64,000 bases of DNA from NCBI GenBank assembly GCA_039583875.1, contig CM077161.1:66159885-66223884 (forward strand). The letters are read 5' to 3'. The notes below the pieces were generated by a model, which ran no database searches, had not been told where the DNA came from, and saw nothing but the letters and a program-made list of their open reading frames with translations. Positions 11,178-22,860 of the stretch are shown one piece after another. A program made the translations under genes and the position numbers. This DNA comes from Platanthera guangdongensis. Taxonomy: Eukaryota; Streptophyta; Magnoliopsida; Asparagales; Orchidaceae. How positions within the stretch are numbered: position 1 is the first letter of the stretch; each line of letters starts with the position of its first letter.

Positions 11178-11395
11178 CTAAAGGTGGACAAGACACACAC
11201 ATTAGCGGTCGTACCCAAGCAAACAACACAAAATAGGAACACGCAGGTTCCTCAAACATACAAAATGCATTCCTATCATGGACATTCAGGAGTTCAATCG
11301 TAGACTTTGGTGTGCACAACCACGTGCGCGCCACCCCACAAAAGAAGTCGGCCACGACTTCGAGAGGGAAAGACCAAGACAACTGATACCAAAAA
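11178..11395 (-). other. Element B leader: PBS and conserved hairpin
   Basis: Directly after the 5' LTR the minus strand reads TTTTTGGTATCAG, a primer site for initiator Met tRNA (TGGTATCAG at 11383-11391). A hairpin at 11235-11252 has arms AGGAAC/GTTCCT. F has the same hairpin, and C has AGGAAT/ATTCCT. The leader ends in a pyrimidine-rich run and TTTAG before the gag coding region. Confidence 0.8.
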
Positions 11396-13814
11396 TGTAA
11401 CAACCCCATCCGTTCATATGATATATTCTAGAAGGTCCGGCCGGGGCCCCACAGGATATACCACAAAACAGTCGGTGAAGGTACAGGATGATACCAGAGC
11501 AGCGCATCGCACCTATCATAAACATTCTAGCGGAAGCCTGAACTACTAGAACTCCTCATGAATGTCCAAATATAAACCCCACATTTTATATAGAGATAGG
11601 AATGTCTTACAACATGTATAAAGTCTTGGCCTTATGGCCTTACAGGGCTTTCATGCAGTGGCCTAAACATATTGGCGCGCAGGCCGGCCACAAAAAGAAA
11701 ACACTCAAAAGAACATTAGCCTTCGAGGGCTAGCAGTAGCAACAGCACCAGCAGGAGCATCAACCTCTATGCGACCCGCTCGGCTCTCCAGCACCTGTGC
11801 AAGGACAATCCACCCAACGGTGGCAAACAAAAGCAACGGTCAGCGTTCAGCTGACCAAATTATAACGACCCTACCCCTCCTCTCGGGGCAGCGGTATTTT
11901 CCCTGCAGGCATATCATAGCACAAGTATGGCAAGCTATATCATCAAAGGTGCTTTCACGCACACAAGCCATCACAACCGTTCGCCGCCCGGCCCAACGGT
12001 CCGTGCACTCAGGGCACATTCTTGGTGTTCTGGCAACCTCTTGCCCACCACCGTATCAGGGTTATCACCCAACGGTAACACTCTTGAGCATTTACTCCAT
12101 GGCGTGCAGCCGGAGTTAGTCCTCGGACACCGGGATGGCCCGTAGCCCCCCTTTGTGTCATGGCGCGCAGGCCGAAGACTCTTGCTATGCGCTCCAACAG
12201 ACCGCACTTTTGGTCTCACGTCAGACGGACATAGCGCAGGTCGGATCCTCCACCCCCCCGTTGCTCAAATCGCCTTGCCCTTTCCGCGTGCAGCGTACTC
12301 ATGGCTATATCAAAGGCGCGGGTCGGTCTCACCAATCCTGTTCCTGGCATTCAAGCCTGGGTAATTCACGATACCCATTTCCTCACGGCGAGAGCGGGTC
12401 TTTCCTGGGCGCACCAGTACTTCCTGTAATTCCCGTCACAGGTGGACACCGCAAATTACAAATGTCAGGGGTCTTTCCTGGGCACACCAGTACTTCCTGT
12501 GACTCACTCCACAGGTGGACACCCTATGACATCAAGCATCACAAAAAGGGCCTTTCCTGGTCCCACCAGTACTTCCTGTGCCTCATCCACAGGTTGGACC
12601 CAAAAGCAGCACAAGGCTATTTTCCTGGGCTACCACCCCAGTACTTCCTGCTACTCCTTTTCGCAGGCATAACCCGTAGACTCCTTAACACTACACGTTT
12701 ATCACGGAGTCTTCTCCGGTTCGTATGCAACATCACCAATCCAGACCAACCTGTCCAGATGGGCTTCACACAGCATGCCTATTCCGTACTCATTTCCGGA
12801 TCTATATGCAATACCAAGGGGATTTCAAGCATCCACCTAAATGACTCCCAAAAGCAGCCACCGCTTGGTGGGGGAATCAAAAGATATGCCAAAACAGAAG
12901 CCTTCACATGGCTAGGAAGAAAAGTCGTTACCCTTGACGATCGTTTCGGTGCCATGGCTTGAAAGCTTGCTTGCAAGACTCGCAAGAGCGTTCCCTCCGC
13001 AACGCTGGCTTCGGACCTCTCGCCGGTAAACCACAGCACCACCAACAGCAGCCCCCTTCCCTTCTTCCTCCTCCTTTCTCTCTCTCTTTCTCTCTCTTGA
13101 AGAAAGATGAAGGCTAAAGAATATGAGAAATACATCTCTGACTTCGGCCCTTAAGGAAAAAGAAGAAGAGCTTTCAGCCCTTGGATCCAGACTGAAGAAA
13201 TGGACGGCCACGATTCTGCCAAAAACACACATTTTGACCCGACACGGCCTCGAACACGGCCGTGTGCCTGGCCGTGTGCCTCAAGCGGTGGTCAACCGAC
13301 TTCCAAACCAGTGACACGCCCACGGGACACGCCCGTGTCTGTGGCCGTGTACCTGGGGAAAAAAATCCCAAATCATCCCGAGACTTCACACGGCCTGTGA
13401 CACGCCCGTGTCCCAGGCCGTGTGCCCCGACACGGCACAAAGACACGCCCTGTCGAATTCTCTCGGCGGGCTGAGTTCGTCGCCTGATTTGACACGCCCT
13501 GTGACACGCCCGTGTCACAGGCCGTGTTCAGCACTCGACACCCACTTCTCGACACTCGACGATCGTCGAGCAAAATTCGTCGAGCATGCGACACGGCCTT
13601 GGACACGCCCGTGTCCTGGGCCGTGTGCCTCATCTCGACGAATCGTCGAGACCAAAGAAAAATCGTCGAGACAAACCCCAATCGTCGACACAACCCGACA
13701 CGCCCTGCGACACGCCCGTGTCGCAGGCCGTGTCACCTGACACGCCCTGGGACACGCCCGTGTCCCAGGCCGTGTCACCCAAATTTGCCTGTTTCAGAAC
13801 TTTGGGCTGTTACA
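11396..13814 (-). repeat. Element B 5' LTR
   Basis: It is the same 2419-bp sequence as 4063-6481, offset by exactly 7333 bp, with about five substitutions and no indel seen. It contains the same minisatellite (12393-12668), hairpin cluster (13251-13776) and TATA-like site (11584-11593). It is followed at 13815-13819 by the second TAGGG. Confidence 0.95.
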
Positions 13815-13819
13815 TAGGG

Positions 13820-16612
13820 TCCCCAAAACCCTAACCCTAGCTTAGGACCTAAAACTTGTAGTGTAGGTTTAGGTTAGCTAAACACCTTGAAACTTAACCA
13901 AATTTGGGTAGTGAGGGGATTAGGGTATTTTGAGCCTCTGATAATTTACTTGAGGAATTTTGATCAATATTTGTAGCACTTCATTTGTAATCAATAGTAT
14001 TGCCCTAATTAATAATTTGGCTATTGTGGTCTCACTGCCCATAGAAAGGGTATGAAACATGGGCAGAGTTAGTTTTAGGCTATAATAATCTCGTATGAAT
14101 TTTGTTAGAAGTTTTGGATATCTATTTAGGGCATCTACTTCACAAGTGTTTATTTTGATTACATATTAAATAATTCTTGCAAGAGCCCATTACTTACTGA
14201 AAAATCATGAAACTTGCTGCATAGTGTTTTTAGCTCAATGTTATCATGTGAGAATATTTGTGGAAATATTTGATGACTGATTAGCATACTTTGTTCATTA
14301 ACCCTTAAATTAGAAAGTTCATAAGAAAATCAAATATAGCCCTATTTCCAAATGATAAATTATGAAACTTTTTCTAGGGCACTTGTGGGCCATCACAATC
14401 ATCCCTGAATTTTCTCTGAATTTTTGGAGGTATTATTACTATAGAATCTTTTAAAATGACTTTTTATGGGGCATCTTTGAAATTAAGTTTAAAGGCCTAA
14501 ACCTTGCTGAAAAATTGGAAGACTTAGGATTTAGAGTTGATTAGGCATTTTGTAATTATCATAAATTTAGTGGATTATTATCTTGTCTGAAAATGGTACT
14601 TCATGTTCAAACCTGCGCCTTTTGGGACACTAGAATAAATAAATTAATTATCAGACAAATTAGGAAAATTATGAATTTCTGGATTTATGCTTCAAATGTC
14701 TTTTTAGCCCTCTAATAATTATCATAAGGGTACTGGATGAGTATTTCATGTACTTCCCTTTTTACGGGTCATATAGCTTAAGTGGTCTGCATTTAGCAAA
14801 CATCAGGAAATCATTTGAGATTTGAATTAGAGCACATGTGTTGGGTTTATGTTGGGTTGCTGGAAAGGATAATAGAGTTAGATGTATCATTGGAAGATAA
14901 AGTGAGTAGGGAGTTGTTTTGGCTAGGGTTTAGAGGCGCTCGGGTCCGACGAAAGATCGTCCCCCCGAGGTGAGTGGAGTCAAGTCACCTTAGGATTAGC
15001 CTATCGTAACATGAGGAAGTAATGGGTAAGGGAATCAACCAATAACAAAATAAGTACCTTGCGAAAGGGAATGCTGGGCGTAATCCCAACACAGTTCCTA
15101 GTGCCCCTTGAGAGCCCTTCACAGGGAATACCGGGGGCAGTCCTGGGTTAACGTAAACTGTTTTAACAAGCTGAAAAGAGTAACTTAGTAATTAGGGTTG
15201 CACAATTCACAAACACTGTTAGCACCGGAAGTTAGCTGGGAGCTTCGGCTCGGATGGTTAAAAGACGGACTTTGGGTCCGGGGAGCTTCGGCTCGATTGT
15301 TTGTGACGGACGTGTTGGTCCGGGGAGCTTCGGCTCGGGTTTTGATTACGCTAAATTTGCATGTGCATAAAAGGAAAGGAAATTAAGGTGGTGGGTCTTC
15401 GGTATTGGAGGGTCGATGCACCGATGTCAATACGTTGACTCGGCAAGTGTGGTTAGCACTTCGCCAACAGAAGTCCGGTGCGCCAGCCGGCAAGAGTACG
15501 CAGGAGTCCGCTTCGTGCACCAAGCGTTGAGGCATACGATAGGTCTGACCGGTAGTGCTTTACTGGTTTAGAGGTGGGCGAGGCCCAACCCACCGCTTCC
15601 GTCTGCCACTACGGAGGTATCCTGGGAGGTTACGGCTCCAGAAAGGGGGAACTAAAGGTCTGTGTGCACAGAGTCGGGTGTGTGTGTTGCACTTGCATGA
15701 TCCATCATACCCACTTGCATGTCATAGCATAATCGATTCATTTAAACCTGACACCTAAAGTATAAGTGGAATGGGACGCTTATACTTTAGGACCTGCAAA
15801 ACGACCCCTTGATTTATAAGCTTGTGTGGGCAAGTTTATAAATTAAGGTTAATTTTGATATATATATTTACTGCTGTTTGATATCTGACACCCCAACGTA
15901 TAAATTGGTATGGGACTTTTTATATGATGGGAGCCTTGCAGAAGACCCCTTGGCTTATGTGTTTTCACATAAGTGAAGGTTACTTTTCATATTTCAGCTT
16001 ATAGTCCATACATGTTATAGAATTGCTAGTATAGGTCCACTACCATCTGCTTTTTGATATTCTCCACCTTCAAGTCCTCCCCTTTCTTCCTCTCTGCTCG
16101 GTGCCTAGGAGTCGTGGGGGAAGGGGCGGGGGATGATAGGACTTAGTCTTTTAGACTAACGGTTTTCGAACCGCATCATTTAGGGGATCGTGGAGACCAG
16201 CATGGAGGAGCAGCCCCAGAGACCAGTGCGCTTGGTGGTGGGGCAGAATAGCTCCGGAGTTCACACAGCCGGGACCGTGAGTCTCGACCTTGAGTAGTCT
16301 TTCTGCTTCCGCATGAGTGATCTTTTGTAGTGAGGACTTGATGTACCGGGCTTAAGCCCGTTTTTGCTACTCTGATGTTTATTTTTTGTGGACACTCCCT
16401 TCGTGGAGTTATATTTATTATGACATGTGATTCTCTGTGGACTGATAGTTTACATTTACTTCATTATGCTACTTTTCTGTGATCGAATTGGCCGGCAGAA
16501 TCGGCGCTTCGTGGTGATGACCCTTCATGGCGTGAAGGAGTCACCACAAAACGGCGGTTTTGGGCCTAAGACCCCGGTGTCATAAAAAGAAAAAAAAAGG
16601 GAGGGTCTTACA
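13820..16612 (+). repeat. Element A 3' LTR, second part
   Basis: Continues the LTR interrupted at 4062 and ends in GGGTCTTACA, an imperfect inverse of the start TGTAACATCCC. From 13820 to about 14900 it is AT-rich and nothing else is recognised. At 15230-15345 there are three units of about 50 bp sharing GGGAGCTTCGGCTCG. At 15755-15973 there is a duplicated module with hairpins. The 16370-16610 part (GTGGACACTCCCTTCGTGGA, AATCGGCGCTTCGTGG) resembles the terminal part of Tekay-type LTRs. No gene is seen. Confidence 0.75.
15755..15973. repeat. Hairpin module, imperfectly duplicated, inside element A LTR
   Basis: Hairpin 15755-15790 has a perfect 12-bp stem (CTAAAGTATAAG with its complement). 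Hairpin 15811-15844 has a 14-bp stem with two G-U pairs. A diverged second copy of the module follows from about 15888 and includes the hairpin at 15954-15973 (CTTATGTG/CACATAAG). Both copies share the frame GGTATGGGAC or GAATGGGAC and GACCCCTTG. Confidence 0.65.
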
Positions 16613-17874
16613 ACCAAAACGGAGCGATGACATTCACCAGCATGAATTCCTCCCCGACCCAATTACCATTGTATCCCTTAAAAACTATAAATAGGCCCCC
16701 ATGTCTTCATTTGAACACAACAACACAAAAGGCTAGAAGGACCTCTGAGGTTTTCTGGCGAGATCGTAGACTTAGGTCGATCTCTATTCAGTAATTTTGT
16801 TTGATGCCCTTCTAGCGCAAAGGCTCTATGGACTTGGAGATTTTCCCCACCGTAACCAAATTTTCAGGCCGGAAATCTTCCATCGAGGTTGCACGGACTT
16901 ATCCATATTTCCAATCCGGAATGCTTTCATCGAGGTTCCGTGGACTTGGAATTTTTCTAAGGTCGGAGCGCTTCCATTGAGGCTCCAAGGATTTAGTTTC
17001 TTTTCCTCATTTTTGTACTTTGTCATTGTAACAGAGAGGTGGCATGTCACCCTCAGAGAGATCATCTCAAACTCTTGTAAACCCCAAGGAAATTATGAAT
17101 TTTGGCACGAACAAATCCAGCCACGTGGTTTTTCACCCTTTTCGGGTTTTTTACATCAAAAGTCTTTTGTCATTTGGTGTTTTTTTTGACTGTTTGCACT
17201 CCTGATCAAACTTTGAGCTATGGTGGTCCAATTATCCGGACTAGGGAAAAACCGGATGACCCGCAATAGAAAGTTTTCTCTTTATCTAATTTGCATCACT
17301 TATTGTATTTTCATATTCGTTTTGAGTCAATCGATGAATATTATAATTTTTGTGATTTCCCCTCGTGTGTGGTGACTAGGTTGGGTTAGGTATAGGGAGA
17401 GAAATTTGTCTAAAGTGTGGTGAGTAGATCAAGGGAGATCTAGGGTAGAATTTCACCTTTGCTAGGGGACTAGACTTAGATTTAGATCTAAGGGGCTTGA
17501 GGCTTATCCGAGGATGGATTTTCTAGGGCTAACCGATTTGAGGTGCGAATTTGCATAGAAAACCCAAGTTGTAAGAATCATTGCCATTGATCTTTGCATT
17601 AAAAGATTGTATCTTTTGCATCCATTCATTTCATTTTGAATGTCATGTTTGATCTTGGACTTGTTAATATTGTTGGAATTAAATCTTATTTAGTAAGGAT
17701 GATAGATACCATGTACTAGAATAATTTAATGTTGATTTTCTTTACTCTTAATGTTGATTTAATTTTCTCTAATAATTCCATTTTTGATGTGCATGACTTT
17801 CTCATTAGTAAAAGAAAATAACAATCTATTACAAATCTTAATCACCCCCTCTAAGGTTGCCTACGAGTCCAACA
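16613..17874 (+). repeat. Element J: LTR-like segment with promoter and PBS
   Basis: A TATA box (CTATAAATA at 16685-16693) is followed by a transcript-like leader. Three imperfect repeats of about 55 bp (16860-17000) share CTTCCATCGAGGTT and GGACTT. The segment ends CCAACA at 17874 and is followed two bases later by TGGTATCAGATC, a Met-tRNA primer site. This is how a 5' LTR and PBS look. The left end of the LTR was not found; it abuts the end of element A's LTR. Confidence 0.55.
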
Positions 17875-18612
17875 TATGGTATCAGATCTAAGTTACTCAT
17901 ATTTTACTAAACATGATCCTAGAGTTTTAGATGGAAACCTCAAGTGTGTCTGTCGTTGGAACCAAAAACTAGCCCTCAACGAGAGTTCAGACCCTACGGT
18001 GTAGCCAATACCTACTTCTCCCAATCCCAGACCCCTGACCAGTCACAAGGAATCAAAAAACTAACCCTAGGCTTCAACACAGAGGTCCCTCCACTAACCT
18101 GGAAGATCTCAGTGTGCTTCACCTCCTTAGCCAAGTGTTGAGCTTAGGATACCTCAAAAAGCACTACAAGATGGCTTATGTAATAAACAATGTACATTTT
18201 ATTATGTCTCTCGCCCAGCGGGAGGCCTATTGTATTTTACATTTCATCTTTCACGTCGTTCTTACTATCTTGCCGAATGCCTAGCTCTCGCTCCAGTCTT
18301 ACTTCTTATACTTGTTGTTGCTTCACTATTACCTGGGATCCCTCCCGGAGGCTCTCGCCATCTGCAAGTAAACGAAGCGTCGGTGGGTTGGGGATGGATA
18401 CAAAGCATCAAAAAATAAAAGTTGATATTCGCACTTTCGCCGTTTGGAAAAATCTCATGATTACCGCATTTTTCTATAAATAGGTCGGCTTACCAACCAC
18501 ATTTACTTCCATTTGATTCTGAATCTTCATATTCCTCCTTCCTCGCTCTCACCACTTATGCAACCTCAAGTCTCTCGCCCACAATTTTTCTCTCTTTCCG
18601 CCTTTCTAAAAA
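17875..18612 (+). other. Element J internal region: PBS, non-coding, second TATA box
   Basis: The PBS is at about 17877-17888. The stretch 17950-18140 shares scattered similarity with fragment K (54536-54699), for example GAGTTCRGACC and CCTAC...CTACTTCTCC. A second TATA box (CTATAAATA at 18474-18482) lies about 130 bp before the ORF remnant at 18613. No intact gene is seen. Confidence 0.45.
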
Positions 18613-19082
18613 ATGTCAGGCGAGACCAAGGACTGTACCAAGTGTGCGCAGAACTTCATCGAGCACGACTTCCCCCCTTGTCGCTTAATCGAGGCGGAGT
18701 ATGCTACCATAGCCGCGAACTATATTCCACCTGAGTTCTTCGCGTACAACCCCGGGAGTGAAGACAGGGTCAACTTCATGTCGGAAGGGGAGCTTACCAT
18801 CCCACTGTAGCACTTTGAGGTAGGGTTCTGCACCCCCTCTAGCAGGAAGTACGCCAGACCCTCTAGTACTATGGAGTGGTCCTGTCCCAACTCAATCCTA
18901 ACTCCATTGCGCTTCTAGTGGCTTTCGCCTGTTATATATGTGCGGAAAGTATTGAGTTCAACCTCTCCATATTCCGAAAACTATTTAACTTCCGGGTCAA
19001 AAGCGGAATCATCTTCTTCTCGGGTGTTGGATCCCTAGTTGGATTTGGTCTAGGTTCACTAACTAGGATGTCCGACGCATAA
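18613..19082 (+). pseudogene. Transposase_28-like (putative gypsy-type transposon) protein, broken
   Basis: One frame starts at ATG 18613 (MSGETKDCTKCAQNF, then IPPEFFAYNPGSEDRVNFM) and stops near 18808. A second frame (18876-19082) continues with LNPNSIALLVAFACYI, ESIEFNLSIFRKLFNF and SGIIFFSG. Together they resemble the plant Transposase_28 domain (Pfam PF04195), seen in non-autonomous gypsy-like elements; the function of that domain is not established. At least one stop and one frameshift break it. Element X begins 19 bp after the last stop and probably cut the rest off. Assigned from memory of the family pattern, not from a search. Confidence 0.5.
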
Positions 19083-19100
19083 TGTATAGTCAGGGTCAAG

Positions 19101-20620
19101 TGTTTTGAGTCCTAGAGTCTAGGCTAAGTCTTTAGGTTCTACCATACATGACCAGCCAGCAGAAGACTTCAGAAGACTCAAGACTTCGAAGAAAATCAAG
19201 TTCAGTAAATGAGTTCGACATTCGTCGAACTCAGCTCGACGATTGTCGTGCTCCGCTCGACAAACTCAGAGTTAATTCTCTGAGTTGAGCTCGATGAAGT
19301 CTGGAGTTCAGCCTTCAAAAACTTCTTTCTGGTTACTTTCGCTGAAATCAGCTCGACGAAGACAAAATCTCTGCTCGACGAAGTTGGACTGCAGAGTTTG
19401 CAAGTTATTCACAGAAAGCAGCTTGCTGAGCTCAGGTCGACGAACTTGGATCTCAGATCGACGAAAAAGTTTGTTCTGGTCAACGAACATGATTTCTCAG
19501 CTTGACAAACTTTGATCTCAGGTCGATGAAATCTGTTCTATGGTCGACGATTTATGTGCATTTCCAGACTTAGAGTTATTCCTCGTTTTCTGTCCATATT
19601 CCATATATTATTTGACAATAATTTCTTGAATAATTAAAGCATATATTCTCTAAATATAGTCGTTATTTATCAGCATTAATTATGGTCTTCATCAGGTTAA
19701 TTACTTTCTTAATTAATTGGGACAGTTGGGGAAACTCATCAATACTAATATTCTCCAGCCGATTCTTCATTCTCCAGGCCGTCAGCAATTAATGCAGACA
19801 ATTCTAAATTCAAAGGAGAATTTGACAAAGATATATAAAAGTGATTTTCTTCTCAATCGAGAGACAACCAATAGAGACACAGTGATACAGAACTAGAGAA
19901 TACATAAATAATATTCAGACATTCTTTGTGAAGAAAACACTTTGTTTTCTCCTTGATTTTTTTGAAGAAGAAGAAGAACAACAATCACTATCAAGAGTCT
20001 TCTTCAACTTCTATTCCAGGAGCTTCCAAAGACAACTAATCTCTATCAGTCAGAAGTTCCTGGATCATCATAAATCAAGGCTGAAGACCTACTACACCCA
20101 GTGCAAGGCTTCAAGTGATCATTTCTGGAGAAGCCTTGACAATAGTAATTCACTTATCCTCTCAGTTGTTTGAGAAAGAGAAGACACCATCAATCTCTCT
20201 CCACCTCCTATATAAAGGGTTTATTAACTCCCTTCAAAAGTTTATTTGGTTTTTGGGAACTTGATCAAAAGCTCAAAGGTGGCTGTCACCTGATCAAAAC
20301 CTGCTAGTGGATTTCTACCAGGGTGGTAGAAGAGTGGAGGTACCCAGGTTGGGGAACCACTATAAAATTTCTTGTGTTGTCAGGTTGCTTTTTTTCTTAT
20401 TGTTCTTATTGTGGCTGTGATAGAGTAGTTGTGTTGTGATAGTTTAGATTGTTGTGCTGTGGTAGTTTAGTTTAGATCATTTTCTTTTTATCTATTACTA
20501 CTACCAGTATCATAATTTACTCTGATAATATAAAAATCTTAAACAGCCAAAAAGATTTTAACATACTCTATTCACCCCCCCCCCCCCTCTAGAGTAATCA
20601 GATCTAACCCCCATCTTTCA
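19101..20620 (+). repeat. Element X 5' LTR (copia)
   Basis: The right end is clear: CATCTTTCA at 20620, followed by ATTGGTATCAGACG, a Met-tRNA primer site. The left end is placed at TGTTTTGAGTCC (19101), with moderate certainty. The last 450 bp match the LTR of element E (CTCCCTTCAAAAGT, CACCTGATCAAAA, GGTGGTAGAAGAGTGGA, GGGGAACCACTATAAAA), so X and E are one group. A cluster of TCGACGAA-type motifs lies at 19215-19555. A possible TATA box is TATATAAAAG near 19830. A run of 13 C is at 20575-20587. Confidence 0.75.
19215..19555. repeat. TCGACGAA motif cluster in element X LTR
   Basis: About a dozen copies or near copies of CTCGACGAA, GGTCGACGA, GTTCGACGA and the inverse TTCGTCGAA are spaced irregularly over 340 bp. 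The same motif is frequent in both LTRs of element E and inside the gag regions of X, H and E. Confidence 0.8.
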
Positions 20621-20717
20621 ATTGGTATCAGACGGGTGTTTCTTTGGTTGTACAAGCTAACCCTTGAACTAAAAAATCTTTTGTTAGATCTGATCTTTGT
20701 TTTATTTATTACACAAC

Positions 20718-22860
20718 ATGGCACAGAACAAGCACTATGCAAGCACCAGACCTACAGTGTGCAATTTGAATAAATTTGCAATCTGGAAGTCAAGAATCAG
20801 GCTGTATATGAATTCCATTGATGAGGACATCTATAATTCTATTTTGACAGGTTCTCCTCAACCAACAGCTGCTACATCAACTTCTAATTCAAGCACTCAT
20901 GTTGTTCCACCACTTGAGTGGACAGATGCACAGAAAAAGGCAAAGATTGCAGATGCTAAAGCCATGAACATATTGGCACAAACTATGTCAGATGACATAT
21001 TTCAAAAGGTGGATGAATGCACTTCTACAAAAGCAATCTAGGACTCTCTAAACCAGATGGTTGCTGGCTCATCTAATAAAAGAAAGGATAGTAGATCAAC
21101 TCTCATCTCCCAGTATGAGAACTTCAAGAAGGAAGAGACAGAATCTGTTGGTGACATGTACAACAGATTAAGTGCAATCATCAGTGAACTGAAGACCTTG
21201 TACAAAGACATCTTTCTCATTGAGGTGAATGATAAAATCCTCATGTGCTTCCCAAGCTCATAGGATTCCAGGATATGGCCAATCAAGGAGGCCAGGAGCA
21301 TGAATGAGATTTCTACTAAATCTCTACTGGGAAAGCTCAAATCTTATGAGCAATTGATCAATTCTAGAGAGGCTGCAGAACAAAGGACTCCTCCACCAGC
21401 AAGAAAGGAGCAGAATATAGCATTTAAAGTTGCTGATGAAATTAAAGCTTCAACATTAAATGAAGAACTCCCGAGTCTCTTAGCCAAGAGATTCTACAAA
21501 ATGACAAAGAAGGACTTCAGGAGAAAGTCATCCAGGCATGATGATAAACCCAGAGATGATAAAGCACCAACTAAGAAAATTGTGTGTTTTGGATGCAGGA
21601 AGCCAGGACATTTCATCTCAGAGTGTCCTGAGAATCAAAAGAAGGAGAAAATGAGAGAAAAAGACTCCATGAAGCACAACTATAGCAAGCCTTCATCCAG
21701 CAAGCATAAAAGGAGGAGAGGGGCTTTGTGGCTGAAACCGTGAGTGATATAGAAGAGGAATCTTCATCTTCCAGCTCCAGTAAAGATGAAGAAGAAGCAA
21801 AGGCAAAGGAAGTCTGCCTCATGGCTATCAATGACTCCTGCAGCCTATCGATGCTGAAGAAACAGTAGAACAATAAGATAATGAAGAATTTTCAGAATCT
21901 GAAGCTGATCAGGTACTATCTTCATTTGATTATAATTTTGATAACTTTAAAATTGAATTTAAATCCATGTGTATAGATTTAATAAATTCTGAAAAAGAAA
22001 TCAAAATGCTTAGGGAAAAACTATCTGCACATGAAAACTATACTTCTGAAAATGTTAAGTAAAAAAGATGAATTAGCTTTAGCATAAGAGCAAATTATAT
22101 CACTTAAATCTGAATTAGCTGAGGCTAGGAAACTTGAAAAATCCCTAAATGAGAGAAGTATCAAGTTGATGGACATCACAAGCACAGTCAATGCTAGACT
22201 TAATGGCAAGCTAGGTTTAGGTGCATCATCAAGCCAACCCCCACTAATTCAGAAAAATATTTTGACAACTCCAATTAAATTTGTTTCTGAAAAAAGGGAA
22301 AGAGAAAATAGACAATAATGATAGTGTTAAACAGACAGAACCAAAACCTAAGAATAAGAAATGGAAAAATAAAAAGAAAAATCCTAACTATAATAATGTT
22401 CAACAAATTTCGTCGAACGTAGATCGACAAAATGTGTACAGTTCGTCGAACTCCAGTCGACGAACTTTGAACGCAGATTTCCATTATAATAATTTGTTGA
22501 ACTACGATCGACGAAACCAGTATGGTTCGCCAACCGGAGATGGACGATTTTGGGGCCCAAAGAATGAATATTTTCATTCTCTGAGTGGAGTTCGACGAAC
22601 TCACCCCCATTCGTCGAACTTAGGTCGACGAACTCACTTGAATTCGTCGAACGTAGTTCAGTTGAACAGAAATTTTAATTCCTCTAAAAATTTTAATCAA
22701 CCAAGATCTTCCTTCAATCAATTTAATCAATGGATCATTCCACCTAGAAGATATCACCCTTTAGGATATAAATGTCAACCTGAATACTCTTACATTTCCA
22801 GTTTCAGTTATGTAAAGAAAGAAGGATCCAAGGTAACCTGGGTCAAAAATAGCTAATCTG
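20718..22860 (+). pseudogene. Element X gag (copia, Sirevirus-like), broken
   Basis: The start ATG is at 20718, 98 bp after the LTR. Seen: the copia gag N-terminus (LNKFAIWKSRIRLYMNSID), the UBN2-type gag region (SQYENFKKEETESVGDMYNRLSAI cut by two stops, near 21040 and 21260), KSLLGKLKSYEQLI, a CCHC knuckle (CFGCRKPGHFISEC, about 21590), an acidic Ser-rich stretch in another frame, and a last block (22281-22856) rich in Ser-Ser-Asn and Arg-Arg. The last block is the DNA motif TTCGTCGAA and its inverse read as codons. Both early stops are TAG where the family has Trp. Several frameshifts follow, so no Gag can be made. A TAA at 22854 closes the frame just before the protease. Confidence 0.85.

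Larger units (their letters stand above)
4063..13814 (-). mobile_element. Element B: full-length, very young Ty3/gypsy chromovirus (Tekay/Del type), minus strand
   Basis: The element is 9752 bp long, bounded by two LTRs of equal length (2419 bp) and flanked by the 5-bp target duplication TAGGG at 4058-4062 and 13815-13819. Reading along the minus strand, the order is 5' LTR (11396-13814), PBS, gag, intron-like joint, protease, RT, RNase H, integrase, chromodomain, polypurine tract and 3' LTR (4063-6481). By eye the LTRs differ at about five positions with no indel, so insertion was recent: about 0.1 million years if a grass rate near 1.3e-8 per site per year applies. Gag and RT-integrase are open, but a frameshift breaks the protease-RT link. 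It is nested in the LTR of element A. Confidence 0.95.
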
